From Phoronis australis (lineage: Eukaryota > Phoronida > Phoronidae), in assembly GCA_002633005.1 (NCBI GenBank), contig NMRA01000110.1, positions 209,850-271,849 on the forward strand: a stretch of 62,000 nt of DNA. Direction: 5' to 3'. This document shows, piece by piece, positions 42,605 to 55,045 of the stretch. Below the pieces are notes generated by a model. That model was not told the origin of the DNA. It searched no databases and saw only the letters and a program-made list of their open reading frames with translations. Position 1 is the first letter of the stretch. Every line of letters starts with the position of its first letter. Made by a program: the position numbers and the translations under genes.

Positions 42605-43378
42605 ATTGGTTGGTTTCTGATTTACATGTTTATGTATCTACGAAAATTGACAGGTTAATAAATGATTTTTGGAAATTGAAAGCTAATATTTTAAGAACTG
42701 GTGATTTTCAGTGAATTTAGTTGAAGCCTGAATATGGAAAAATTCTATAATCATTAATCAGATCCCCAAATAGTAAAGTGCACTTGAACGCTTCTTGCCT
42801 ATCTAAAATAACTCTCAAAGACATTGATGAAATTTGGACAATTCCCAAAAATTTCATCACAATTCAAATGAAAATAAATGCATTTCTTTTTGACTTCGGT
42901 ACAAGATTTGTCATTTTAAACTCACTAACAGGAGATTAAAAAGGAATTAAGTCGTTAAATCGAGGTAAACGCATTGCTCATGGATTCGATTTTTGGTTTC
43001 TGAATTACATGTTTATGTATCTACGAAAGTGGATTGATTGAGAGATGATTTTTTTACAATTAGAAGCTAATATTGTAAGAAATGACAATGCTTCAACAAA
43101 CTTAGTTTCGAGCTGACATTGGGAAAATTCGATCCCAGATACATGAAATAGCAAAGTACACTAAACGATTTGATTCGTCTATCTGGAATAAGTCTCAAAG
43201 GTATCGATTAATGTCGGACAGCTCTACAAAGTGTCCTAAAATGTTCTCACAATTCAAATGACAATAAATTGTTTATTGACTTAGGAAATAGATTAGTAGG
43301 TTTGATTTCACAAACCGGTGATCGAAAAAGAAGTTTAAGTACTTAAATAAATAATATTAAACTTAATGCTCATCAACT
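42605..43378. repeat. Diverged 386-bp tandem duplication
   Basis: Two copies (42605-42990 and 42993-43378) share TTACATGTTTATGTATCTACGAAA, GAAGCTAATATT, CACAATTCAAATGA and a final AATGCTCATC in the same order. Divergence is high, so it is old. No coding frame survives in either. Confidence 0.8.
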
Positions 43379-43689
43379 TGAAAAGGTTCTCTTTGCACTT
43401 CCTTAATGTTGTTGTTTTCCAATAGTATTGCGCAATGAATTTTCTTCCAAAACTGAATCATTTGCTTTCCATTCATGTGCTGACTACGCTCATTACTGAC
43501 GCACCCACGACAAAAATAAGGTGTAACCATGCAATGGGCCTGCGCAGAATCTCAGTTATCCACGGGAGCTAACTCCAGATGTTGAAGTTTGGGACCCCAT
43601 ATCATCTCCTCTAGCTACAAGAAACAGGACTAACGGCTGTGTTTCATCAAGGGATTTTGAAACGGCCACAAAGGCACTCATACCAGAGA

Positions 43690-43888
43690 CCTTGGGACCT
43701 CACCTTTCCAAAAAAATTCCTTCAAAGAATAGCCATGATAAAATGAACTTTTCCCGAAACTTGATCTTACCAAAACGAATCTTGACCTCAGAGCAAGCGA
43801 AGAGGAATACATGTAGGTACGAGCTACACTGCCTGTCTCAAGTGAATCATAGCTGAGCTGACCAGCGACTAGCTCTAGTTCATCGAAT
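43690..43888. repeat. Dispersed repeat, copy 2 (partner at 160-350)
   Basis: See the copy at the left edge of the window. It has the same order of shared blocks and the same orientation. Confidence 0.7.
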
Positions 43889-46800
43889 TCACTGTTGGAT
43901 CCCAGCTACCTGTCAGTGCGCTGGCCCTAAACCCATTCTTACTCTTAGAAACCTTAGAAACTTTGTTGGTTCACGGTTACTCAAATCCTGATGGCCGCTG
44001 CATCTCAGGTATTAGGCCTACCCCCCAACCCACCTATGGCGGACGTGGGTGGTCGGAACAAATACGGTGACATCCAGAGAGCGGGAGGGGGGGGGGGCGA
44101 TAGGAAGGAGGTAGGTTGGCGAAGTCGATTTGGTTTGAGCCCCTCCCCCCACTCCCCAATAATTTTTGCCTACCTACGGGCTGAGAAAGTCCCACTTTTC
44201 AATAAAGTTGTCCAGTTTTTCTCAGTCTCAAACGTTAACGACTACGGAACAAGTGCTCATTTATCTCCTTGTCATGAATATTGCTATTTTCCAGATTCCA
44301 CTTTCTTAGTGACATAACTATAGTAAAAATGTTTTCCAATGTCTCCTGTTTACGGTAACAGACACTGCATCTATCAGAATCTCTAATTTTTACTTTCTCA
44401 AAAATGAGTTTGTTTACTAAGGCTACTAAGTTAAGCCTTCCACTGCAACCAGTGTAATGATGTATCCACAGTACACTTCAAACCTGCACATTTGATGTGT
44501 GCTCATTTTCATCTATAGGAAAGCGTACATGGAGTAATTAATCATTATTCTGACGATAGTCTTCATACTGCTAGCTGACTGGCTGTATTGGCCAAATCCG
44601 GTTGTATACTTGGTTTGATGCTGTTCCGTGTTTAATTCACTGTATGTCATCAAATTCAGTCGTTGTATCTGACAACGTGGCATTGCGCGGACGAGCGCGA
44701 TGATAATTTGACGTCGGAAAGCAAAGATGCGGATAATTCTCAAAGATCAAATTTTGGCTGCTTTTTCGGCCACGGTTGTACCAATGTGGGAAAGGAGGTA
44801 AAAATCTTTCGGGGTAAATGTACACTCGAGTGTAAACACTTTCATATAATTGGGGCTAAATAAAAACTTTACCCACTGCAATTCATGCAAATCCTTCAAG
44901 GCGAACTTCAAAGGTACAGAAAATTACATCAGAAAACGTAATTGTCACTAGGGGGACAACCGTTGTAGGAAAGTGGTCCTCGTCCTTAGTCACGTTCCTA
45001 TTGAAATACACTCGTCAAATTTAACAAAATTATGTGAAAAGACTGCCACCTGGGGTTGTCCAAAAATTATTGTCGCCTGTGCTCCTCTCTGTTGGAACTA
45101 ATATTCCATTTTCAACGATCCTTAGCGGTTTGCGATAGAGAGATGATGTCAAAAACACAAGAAAATAAAAATTGTCTTTAGGTGGCGTGTATTGTTTCAA
45201 ACCCATCTGATCACGAGATGGTGTCATCTCTTTAATTCGCTGAGCAAGAAATGTCCGGGTCCCAGACTGCAGATGTCCAGGTCCCAGACTGCAAGGAGAA
45301 GCTGGTTTCTGCTCTTATCCTATGTCATTTTAACTGCGCCTGGTTGAACGTCTTTCATACGGAGGTTACAAAGAGGTCAAATAAAATTACTCCTTTTCTG
45401 TGCTAGGCAACAATTCCTAACATATAGATCTCATATGGGTGCCAAACATTTTCTAAGGCAAATGCTTATTTTTCCCTATTGCAAGATTTTTGTCATCTCT
45501 CCTTTTATTACATCGGTGTCAAGCCCTCCTGTTCAAAATGGTCACGTGACCGTTTCAAGTCCAAATGATTGTAATGACTTTCCATGAGATTTCTTTTGAT
45601 TCACTTGCAGATACCATTTGCCATAATAAAGTTAAAAGATTTACACCATGACTTCCATGTTCAAGTGGGATTCATGAAGTACACTTCAACCTCAAACTAG
45701 AGTCGTAGTTTAGAAAATGAAAACCACTCATTTTGCCCTGTTTACAGTTGAAATTATCAAATTACCGCAGCCTACATGCGTTTAACTTATTGGAACTTTT
45801 ATGCAGGGCTTGCTTTTTGAGCAGTGCTGTGTTTAAAAAACAAAACTAGCTGCAGCGTATAAATGCGATCAATGCAGCATTTACGATTTAGACTGGTTTG
45901 AAGGTACATGCAGTCTGGGTCCGAACTAGCCGACAGGAGGCAGCACAGACAGGGTAGACTCTTAACTTATACACTAGGGCCATCAAGAGCAAACCAGACA
46001 GTCTGCTACGAGCGTGCGCCCCAAATTGATTGAGTTGTTTCAAAAGAATTTTGGTTGTGTGGTGACTGGTGTATATTTTGCGCAAACTCCACTACTTGAT
46101 TTGATAATGAAGGCAGCCCGTTGTGGACGTGCCATACAGAGGAGATAAATTTCTCTTGGAGCTAGACATCTGATATGAAAGACAAAAGTAATGATTACAT
46201 CTGGTCGAAATTAGAGAGAAATGTGTCGCAGTACTCGTGAGAGAGAGAGAGAGAGGGAGGGAGGGAGGGAGNTGCGTGTCATAACATTTAGTAATTAATT
46301 CTTAATTAATTGATAATTATTAACAATCTGAACATTGTGATGCACCTATACCAATCTCCCAGCCGCTCACCGTCGACTATTTGAAAAATTAAAACAAACA
46401 GTAGGCATCCTCCACAATTCTTAAAGCTCCGGGCTATAAACACTTTCCATGACAAAAAGCAACTTTTATACTTACATCATTTGGCGTCATTAAATTTCAG
46501 TTGGTGACCCCAAGCTTTTTTGTCACCTCAAAGGTGATTTCAGGCTTTTAAAAGTGACGTTTCGTTATTCTCCAGTTGATCAGGTTCTACAAAGTTGACT
46601 TTTCATGGGAAACTTGCGCCGAGCACTGTCCTAAGGATTACGAATTGTAAGATCTTGGAAAACTGAGAAAGCGCTTCTCATCCCAGTAAGGAACAAAGTC
46701 TGAATTAGAACGCGGGTTTATAGTCCGCTCTAAATTATACTGCTTCACTTTCTTAACGAAAATATAGAGTTCTTGTCCCTAGTTACATATTTTTCATCAA

Positions 46801-49800
46801 TAGATAAATGGCAGTCAAAAACAGGACGATTCGGTGGCCGAAGCGGCTAAAATTGAAATTAAACCAGTTTGTTGTATAATGAACATCTTTGATCCGGGTA
46901 CAAATAATCCCCAAAGCCGAGTATAATCACTTATTAGAATTTTTTCTGGGTCCGGAACCCACGCCCCCAATTAGTTTTAACGAATGAAATTCAAGAACAC
47001 CCAGCTCTGACAGTCCATGCGTACCCGGATGGAAGACGGCCGTGACTGATCTTTTCAGTGTATTACAGTAAAAGGATAAAGAACCCCGTTCTGGCCTATT
47101 AACAGAATGATGCTAAAACAACTTTACCACACAGTTCTCTGAAACAAAAGAATGCTCTGTTTTACCCTCGACAACCCTCAAACGTTTGGAGGTCAGTAAA
47201 TTTGAAAACTCCTTTCAAAGTCTGCTAAAATGTCAAGCGTGACTTACGCTTTTTAGTGAGTTACACGACTGTGTGAAAAGACCACCCGCCAAGGACCATA
47301 CAGTCCAATCTTTGACAGAAGGAGTTTTCAATTAATTCCTGCCTTTAACTTGGAAATTTGACGTCAATTGTGCATTAGCAGGTGATAGAACGAGGATTGG
47401 TGGAAATCATTAAAACAGGGTTCATTATCCTTTTAAGGAGGTGGATATTTTTATCTTGAGTATGCAACTTTTTCTGCAAGAGGAAGACAACTACTATAAA
47501 AATTGCTGTTGTTTTTTTCAAGCTTGCAGGCATGTGGAAACTACGGCGGCCCTAAGATGACATCGCGCTTTTCTTTTTTGATGAAGTCAAATAGATGTTG
47601 CAATGCCGTGCAGTTACCGACGAATAAAAATATAAAATAGTAAAACTAGTAAAACTAGTAAAACTAAAATGACGAGCGTCGGTACTAAAATATATCAAAA
47701 TACCCCCACGTATCTTTTTTAATCATCTCGCCATCTCGAAATTGCAACTTAATTCACACAGGGATCTAGAGATCCCAACTTGAATGTCATTCCACGAGAG
47801 CACCAATAAGGTTGACTCTAGGGTCACCGACTCAGATCTTGAAAAATTTGTCTGTATCATACATCCTGGTGGGATGTGTTAAAAATGTTTCATATTTGAA
47901 ATTTTTCGGGTCATTATATTTTAAGTAAGAGTATCATGAATAGTTTGGCCCAAAATGACGCGTTTTTTTTTTGGTTCAAAAAGATTCAGTTAGTGAAGTT
48001 GTTTTAAAACGGGTTAAAAGAACGGGAAAGAAAAAATATTTATAATCTTTATGTACATATTGAACTTCTCTATCAGAAGACAGTCTGAATTTTCAAAGGG
48101 GTTTCCGTTAACCTTCATTGAAATGCCAAAATCCGGTAAGTTTTGCCCAATTTTGTGTATTTGATTTTTAGCCATTTTTGAGGTGATCTGGGGGCCAGCT
48201 GCGGGGTACTGGTGATTCCAATATTTTTCACCTGCTCGCTGTCTGACTAAGAAAATAAAATAATGGGCTTTTTGTTTGTTTCCATCACTATGGCCAGTAT
48301 TCAGCTGTATCTTATAAAGGGACTTCATTATTTTTTTGCAAATATGCCTCTGTGGTGATCAAATTAGTCGACGTCAGTTTTTAGATACTTTGACTGGCCC
48401 CCTGGTAGCAGTTTTTAAAACTAAATTTTTGTTGAAATTTGGTCAAAACATTTCATCGAGGAAGCGATGGCACATGCAAGTTTGAGAACGACGTTTCAAT
48501 ATTAACCTAATTCTGTTACTACATTTTATTTTCTGTGTACCATTGTGCCTGATATGGAAACGTCGTTTACATGCTGCACTCTAGCGTCGTTTTTGGTTTC
48601 CACTTCTTACTTCTAATTTGGCCGAAAAGTAATATTATTTACATGCATGTTTTCGAATGAGTCTAACCTGTGCTGTCACACTGGTGACAGTTTTAGCATT
48701 TTGGAAACCGCTCATACGTCGAACCCGACGTGCCCCCCACGTCAGCTGCTGCCCTGGTAACGTTCACCTTATTACCAGATGATCATTCCATAAAAATATA
48801 TTAAGTCCTATAATCTGAGTTTAGTCATATTTACAGGACGGCTGATGTTGTTACTTGTCACACTCCCACCGGAGATAAAAATGACATCTCTAAAAATATT
48901 GGACTCACAGCTTTCAAAATTTTCATTGTAGCTAAGGCTTAGCCATGTGCTCTCAGTTCAAGTTAATACGCAAACTAAAATGATCCTAACAGCCTTTTGC
49001 CACAGTAAGTAACCTACAATGTAATTTGGAGACTTTTAGCAATGCAGACTAGAGTTTGACAACCATGATAATAAGTAATATAAAGCTATAAGGCAGAAAA
49101 ATTCAAGTAAGCTTTACGCTTTATAATCCAAGTGTAACCCATTTCTGTAAATCCTGTTGTGAAACATACTTATAACTTTAAACAGCAGTTGACTTTCAAG
49201 CAAAAACGATTTTAAAGCAATTTCAATAGAATTTAGCTGTGTGCAAGGTCAATTGGATGGGCACTTCACATTGAAAGAAATAGAAGATTCACAACAGTTA
49301 GGGCAGAAGCACCTGAAAACTGTACAAAACCGCTTTGTGTAGCAGTGTGTCTACAAATGTATGATGACATTGTAGCCGGTTGAACATACCTTTCAGTTCA
49401 AAATGGTCGCCATGTTGTCCAACGTGAATTGTGAACGCCTTAACCACTATATAAGTTACACCTGCGTGATTTAATTCTGGTGTAAACTCTTGGATTGTAC
49501 AGAATGGTAGGTACGGATACAGCATGTATGTAAATTTTACAGCTAGAATATTTGTGAAAATAACGTTTAAACACTTTAAATCCGTAGCCTATTTTATTTG
49601 GTAGTCCTCATGTCCCACTTCTTAATCCCATTATGTGTTTTCTCTCAATGCTTGCCGCTTGTTTTTTATATTGGAAATTTGCTCATGTTCTTCATAGACC
49701 TTTGAAGGCCTACAGGTAAAAAACTAATAGGTCAATAGGTGCAAAATTGGTGACTTTGTACCAGAGCCACACCATGATCACATACACAAAATTTAAGCTG

Positions 49801-50424
49801 AGTCTGGAAGATGACCCCAAGAGTAATTTTTTGATATCTGTTGATTTTCTCTCGTGGAATGGCTCCGCTTTAAATCTGCCGTTAGAATTCAGTTCGTAAC
49901 AAAAGTTGTGGCCCGGACGACAATTTATATCGAACTCTTCTGTAGTCAGAGTTTTCTGCATGAATTGCCTCCAAAGGCACAAATTGTCGCCTGGTAGACA
50001 ATTTATGTGGTTGTCGGCATTTTATGTAGGACAGGTCCCCTGTAATGAACGATTTGTGTCATTGGTCCCCTGTCTGTGCTGCCGTCTGTCGGCGTGGCTG
50101 GCATATTTGTCGCTTTTGTTAACCTTGTTATTACCTTGACCCACGTAAACAATGAGGTTTTATGAATCAAGATTGTGTTCGACCAGCTATGACCATCACA
50201 AGACAAGTATTTATTCTCCTATGTTGAAATATGACATATACAGGTAGAAATCACCCCTGAAAAACATGCGTGGGAAAACGCGTGGAATTAGGCCTGTTGC
50301 ATTGCTTACGGTACTGTGCTAATAGTAGTTTACAACTCTGCACTCCGCGCGGCCATCGATGGCATTGCCTTTTGGCATTGGCATTGCAATTACATGGCCG
50401 TGCAAAGCAGTGCCCAAAGCGGCA
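43889..50424. other. Stretch without recognisable gene
   Basis: The 108-residue frame at 43991-44317 includes a G-tract-encoded GGGGG run and has no splice-linked partner. Other frames are short. A (GA)n/(GGGA)n tract lies at 46238-46271 with one N. A small inverted-repeat element may lie at 47069-47435. No RNA gene was seen. Confidence 0.5.
47069..47435. mobile_element. Possible 367-bp MITE
   Basis: The left end TAAAAGGATAAAGAACCCCG and the right end (reverse complement TTAAAAGGATAATGAACCCT) are imperfect inverted repeats. No coding and no clear target duplication were seen. The interior was not matched elsewhere in the window. Confidence 0.4.
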
Positions 50425-50425
50425 G

Positions 50426-50510
50426 TGGTCCCTGATTTTGAGAACAAGTTTTATCTACTGAATAATGGGCCTGTTATTCAGTGATTGCCTGGTTCTCAAA
50501 ATCCGGGACC
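50426..50510. repeat. Inverted repeat with nested hairpin
   Basis: The arms GGTCCCTGATTTTGAGAAC (left) and GTTCTCAAAATCCGGGACC (right) pair with one mismatch. Inside, CTGAATAA and TTATTCAG form a second stem. It may be a miniature foldback element. Confidence 0.7.
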
Positions 50511-50689
50511 GCTATATCCGACCAGTGCCTGATGAGAAAAAATAACCAAATGAAATCTGACATTCAAAAACGATACTCTTCCTTGAGTAAACTAAATTTT
50601 TTGATTGGTATTGGAAAAATTTGGCATTTTCTGTTGCTAAAATTGTGAGTGCGATCTTTTGTGTCGGTTTTACTTTGAGCGCCATGAAA

Positions 50690-51025
50690 TATTGCATAAC
50701 CTATTGGCCAGTTTCCTTTTTCCCCCGATTCTTCAATCAAGTGTTTTTCTCTTCCATGAGGTTGCAAACATGTCACAACAAATTATGGAAACTGGTTTCT
50801 TTTTGTTACAGCAAACCGAATTTCTGAACAAATTTTGCTGCTGTAAAGCTGTCATCATTGCTCAAGAGATGTAAAATTTTAGGAAATGGCACACTTTTCT
50901 TTGTTGCAGCAAACCGAATTTGAGAACAAATTTTGCTGCTGCAAATCTGTCATCATTTCTCAAGAGATGTCGTAAAATTTTGGGAAATGGCACTCTTTTC
51001 TTTGTTACAAAAGGCAGAGAAATAT
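50690..51025 (-). repeat. Dispersed repeat, copy 2 (inverted partner at 18430-18745), with internal duplication
   Basis: Its reverse complement matches 18430-18745. Unlike that copy, it holds two tandem versions, about 120 bp apart, of the block with CAGCAAACCGAATTT and AACAAATTTTGCTGCTG (about 50811 and 50909). Confidence 0.72.
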
Positions 51026-51175
51026 GCAAGAAAATGACTTTTAATAGATTGTTCTTTACTTAAGCAGCTGCAATGAGGAAGGTGAGTGTTGGTTAACTCC
51101 TAGATTTTGCATGCACTTATTGGTCGTTAGCTCTACATTTTGATATAAGTTTCTCAATCAGGTGACGAGTAGAAC

Positions 51176-51629
51176 CAGGCCTTTATCCAGGATTTCGAAA
51201 ATAGGGTGTCCAAAATGGGGTTCCCAATATTCCAGGGCGTCCATGATTCCGACACCTAACCCCCCACCACCAGCAATCCCCCCAAACACGCAGATTATTT
51301 TTTACATCTAAGTTTACAAAACAGCTTTCTGAAGTGAGCATTTTTACTAAAAAAACGTGCAGACCAAGACTTTTACAATGCTATCAACCAAGTGTGAGCA
51401 TAGCAACATTGTATATACATTGTATATTTCTTCCTGCTTTGAAAAAAGAGCCACCACTGTGAGTCTTTATAGGCTTCCTAGTAATCATTACAATGTGTGT
51501 GTCCAAACTTGAAAGGTTCCTATTGATAGTGGGCGTCCAAATGATACATTGTGCATCCTTGCCAGGGCATCCATATTAGTGCCTGGGCGTCCAAATGGAC
51601 GCCCAGGACGTACGCTGCATAAAGGCCTG
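51176..51629. mobile_element. 454-bp hAT-type MITE with 8-bp target duplication
   Basis: The ends are CAGGCCTTTATCCAGG (left) and, as reverse complement, CAGGCCTTTATGCAGC (right), sharing 11 exact terminal bases. The flanks AGTAGAAC at 51168-51175 and 51630-51637 are a perfect 8-bp target-site duplication, as hAT transposases make. The interior has several GGGCGTCCA motifs, including a perfect hairpin TGGGCGTCCA/TGGACGCCCA at about 51581-51602. There is no transposase, so it is non-autonomous. Confidence 0.93.
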
Positions 51630-51679
51630 AGTAGAACCACCCAGGCTGTCTGGATTTTTGGAGTCTAACGAGCTTAACA

Positions 51680-51850
51680 CAAGGTGGTACCTAGCTGTAT
51701 TTTGCCAATTATCATCATACTAGTTGGCTGGCTTAGTGGTACCTAGCTATATTTTGACGATAGTCGTCAATCTCGTCATACTAACTGGCTGGTTAAGTGG
51801 TACCTAGCTGTATTTTGCCGATAGTCGTCGTACAATTTGGCTGGCTACTG
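51680..51850. repeat. About 55-63-bp tandem repeat, 3 copies
   Basis: GTGGTACCTAGCT(G/A)TATTTTG, GATAGTCGTC and ACT(A/G)(A/G)(C/T)TGGCTGG recur three times with indels. Confidence 0.88.
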
Positions 51851-53859
51851 TAGGCAGTATTTTCTGCTACTTCTAAGTGTATCTGAAAATTTGATGGTCT
51901 TGAAGCAAAATCTGAGAAATAAATGACATCCATTTGGATCCCATTACAATGTATTCAACGTCCATTGTTTGATGCATTGCTATTTCCTCATTTTGATTTT
52001 ACAGGGAGAGGGCTCAATTTAGACTCCCAATTGGGCACAAAGTTCAGGATCACATAAAATAGTTTTTAAAGTTGCAGCATTAATGACATCATCTGAATGA
52101 TCTGACAAACCTCCATATTGTTTCTTTATTCATTTTTAGCGAAGTCAGATCTCAGTAGTGCTCGTGGGTGTGTCATGTTAAGACGACTGAGATACTAAAA
52201 GTTGCATTTACATGAGAGACAGCTGTCACGGAGCACCTGACACGGAACATCTGATTGGGTGCGAGTGTGTGTGTAGACATGGCTGACACAGAGCAAGTTG
52301 AAACTGTTGCGACCATTTTTGACACCGGTTTGAAAGGTAGAGTGAGTTGCACTTGATCAGTTGCTTCAGTTTTTAAAACTTGACGTCTAAACACAACTGG
52401 GGCAGAGCGGAAAGTGACCATCTTTCAGTGTGCTTGCGCAACAGCGTATATTCGGGTGATCCGCTGGCTTTCCACATAGTTTGGACTTTCACTATTTTTT
52501 ATGTGAACATGCGCAGACAGTCTTTATGTTAGTAACTCATGCTGATCTTATGTGTAAATGTGACTGAAGTGGAGCAAGTCGCCGTGACAACTGTGTAAAA
52601 GCGGCTAAACTCTTCAGTGTGTTTGCACCAGGTTTTTCCATCTGCAGTGAATCATGAATACAATGCATTGCTATCATCAGAATGCGTTTCTTATGTAATA
52701 TTGTTGCAAACAGTGTTATTGTTCTACCAGCAAATGAAAACACAAATTAAAGCTGCACTTTATCAACTTTGTTGATGGGCTGTTCTACAAAATTTCAATA
52801 TTGTGACTAAAAAGCAACTAATTGTAGTTTTGTCTTGTTGTTTAATCAACGTATTATCAGAGGTTGTAATTTCCTGACATACTGTTTAGGACCATGACTA
52901 AGTAGGGCACTGTGTGAGTTCACCATCAGGCAAGTCAAAGCCTGGGGACAGTTTATCTTAATGCATTAAATTAGCGTTTGATTTCAAACTGTTATTGTGA
53001 GACCTGAGAGGTGAGCACCTGTAACAATGTGTGGTCTCTCCCGCTGATGTTGTGGGAATCCTCATAGGGTGGAACACTAGCAGTAAGGTATATGAACTGT
53101 ATTCAGTGTGTTATGATGGAACAGTAAACATGGCCAGGAGTGTTCCTGTTTGAGTCCACCTTTCTTTTGCTTGTCCTTGGACAGCAGAAATAGTTGAGGC
53201 TCCTCCCATTCCACATTCCATTACATCTGTACGGTTGTGGTCTTTCACCATAGTAAACCCACTCTTTAAGAGCCTCAGTATAACTGTGTGAATGGCCCTG
53301 GTTTTGTTTATATATTGGCGAGTATAATGACAGAAGTCTATCATTATCCAACTCTCAAGTTGTTGAGTTGCAGCCCCTGTCTACTGGCGGGTCAAACAGG
53401 ATGAGTCACGGTTATATTGGGATGAAGATCTGGTAATTGAGTTCATCATTATACTTTCTGCAAAATTTTAGGTCCTTGGTTTCTAAACATGATGGACCAG
53501 TAGTGGTGGGTAGTGCATTCTTTCTGTGTTGTCATGTGTTTTGATTGTTGGGAACATTTTGTCAAAGAGGAGAGCTAACTTTTAAGGCACTCAAAGCATT
53601 TTTCTCCAGATGAAAACCATAAATATAGATGTATTCAAATATAGATGTATTCATCATGGTGTACATGGCATACACCTTCACTTGCCTTGTATTCATCACT
53701 GTCTTCATTGCACGCTGTGCTTTGAAAGATGGTGAAAGGATGACTTTAAAATTATACAATCTCATTGTTTATTACTTGTTTTTTGTTTGACTAATTTTTC
53801 TTAGACTATTTTTCTACATTGTGTTCGTTTCATAAGATGTCTTCCTTTTATTACTTCAG
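51851..53859. other. Stretch without recognisable gene
   Basis: Short frames only. It could hold regulatory sequence of the gene at 53860-55045, but no CpG-rich or TATA signal was identified with confidence. Confidence 0.4.
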
Positions 53860-53899
53860 GATCCAGTTCCCAGTTGGCCATCATTCAACCAGATCCTAG
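53860..53899 (+). other. Possible 40-nt exon upstream of the type II membrane protein exon
   Basis: The strong acceptor TATTACTTCAG ends at 53859 and GTAAGA starts at 53900. The enclosed 40 nt is open in two frames. It may be a 5' UTR or small coding exon of the next gene, with a possible acceptor (CACTTTCAG) at about 54596 before its ATG. It is supported by splice signals only. Confidence 0.3.
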
Positions 53900-54685
53900 G
53901 TAAGAATAACTGACCGCCATACTACACACCATGAGTGGGGGTGTAACACTTTGTCTCACCCCTCCCTGCTGCTTACTGTTTTGCTTAACAATTTCGTTGT
54001 TCTTTTAACCCTCACCTAGTGGCACCTAGTGCCCATTTGCTGAACTAATTCAACCAATTGCAGGCTCTAAGTTTTGTCCTTGCCAGAGACAAAAAATGTG
54101 AAATCTGCTCCCCAGTGGTATCTCGGCAAAAGTCTAAGCTCCTTTGTCTCATAATGGTCCTCACAGTGTGTCTTGTCCCCTGCTGTGTGTCTCACCCCCT
54201 GTGGTGGTGTAAGTTTATCGGGAGTTCCAAATGTGATTCGCCACCTTATTAAGATCTTGTGTCTGTCTTCGGTTAGAATATGGCTATCCAAGATCATATG
54301 GCCAGAGATGTAAATTTACATTAGCTCTCTGTAATTGCAATGTTATCCAATCACTTTTGACCCTAACTCAATTTCTGAATGAAGATTAAGAAGGGCTGTT
54401 TGTTATCTTGTGTTGAGATGTTTGCCGATTGGCTACAAGGAGAGGTCAAGTGGGATGGATATTTAAGGACTTCACTGGCAAATTTTCATTCTGGACAACA
54501 AATCTGAAGGGGGATTCGTTGGCAGGATCGAATGCTCCAAGTAAACTTGATGATTCGATTTTTAGCATTTGTAATGTTTGAAAATAATCACTTTCAGGAA
54601 TTTTTTGATAATGACATCACTGATGTGGTGATGATTAAACTACTTCATGGACGTAAATGTAGAGTGAAGGAATGATTGTACTACA

Positions 54686-55045
54686 ATGAGACTGTTGGGT
54701 ACAAGACTGTTGCTACCAATGTCGCTTCGCAGAATCACCATCCTTATTGGCGTCATGGTAACAATTTCCACAGTGATCACTATCCATGTCCTGAAAAATA
54801 TACCAATACACCACGAATTGAATGGCTATAAGGTAAAATCTGAAGGAAATTTACCTGAGAATGCTGACTCAGACAACCGCCAATGGCAGTTCAGTAATAA
54901 AGGTGGAGATGGCAATGTGAACAGCAGTGACGGTGCTCGGGTGACGAGGAATTCAAGTATGGTGATGGCTAGGTCAAGGTCAACTGGTCCCGGAACACCT
55001 GAGCCATCCGACATGTGGATTGTTATTGACCGGAAGATGAAGCAG
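54686..55045 (+). CDS. Probable first coding exon of a type II (signal-anchor) membrane protein
   Basis: The exon encodes 120 residues. It begins MRLLGTRLLLPMSLRR, a short basic cytosolic tail, followed by one hydrophobic segment at 17-36 (ITILIGVMVTISTVITIHVL). A polar, S/G/N-rich stem follows, with possible N-glycosylation sites at N79 and N89. It ends DMWIVIDRKMKQ at a strong donor, GTGAGT, at 55046 in phase 0. Short basic tail, single anchor and flexible stem are the layout of Golgi glycosyltransferases and sulfotransferases, but the catalytic domain would lie in later exons that I could not find in the window. The enzyme class is therefore inference. The first ATG in the frame is taken as the start because the charge pattern then fits a signal anchor. 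Confidence 0.6.

Noticed and set aside
43991-44317. A 108-residue frame starting MAAASQVLG.
   Set aside because: It runs over G- and C-tracts, has no recognisable domain and no partner exon.
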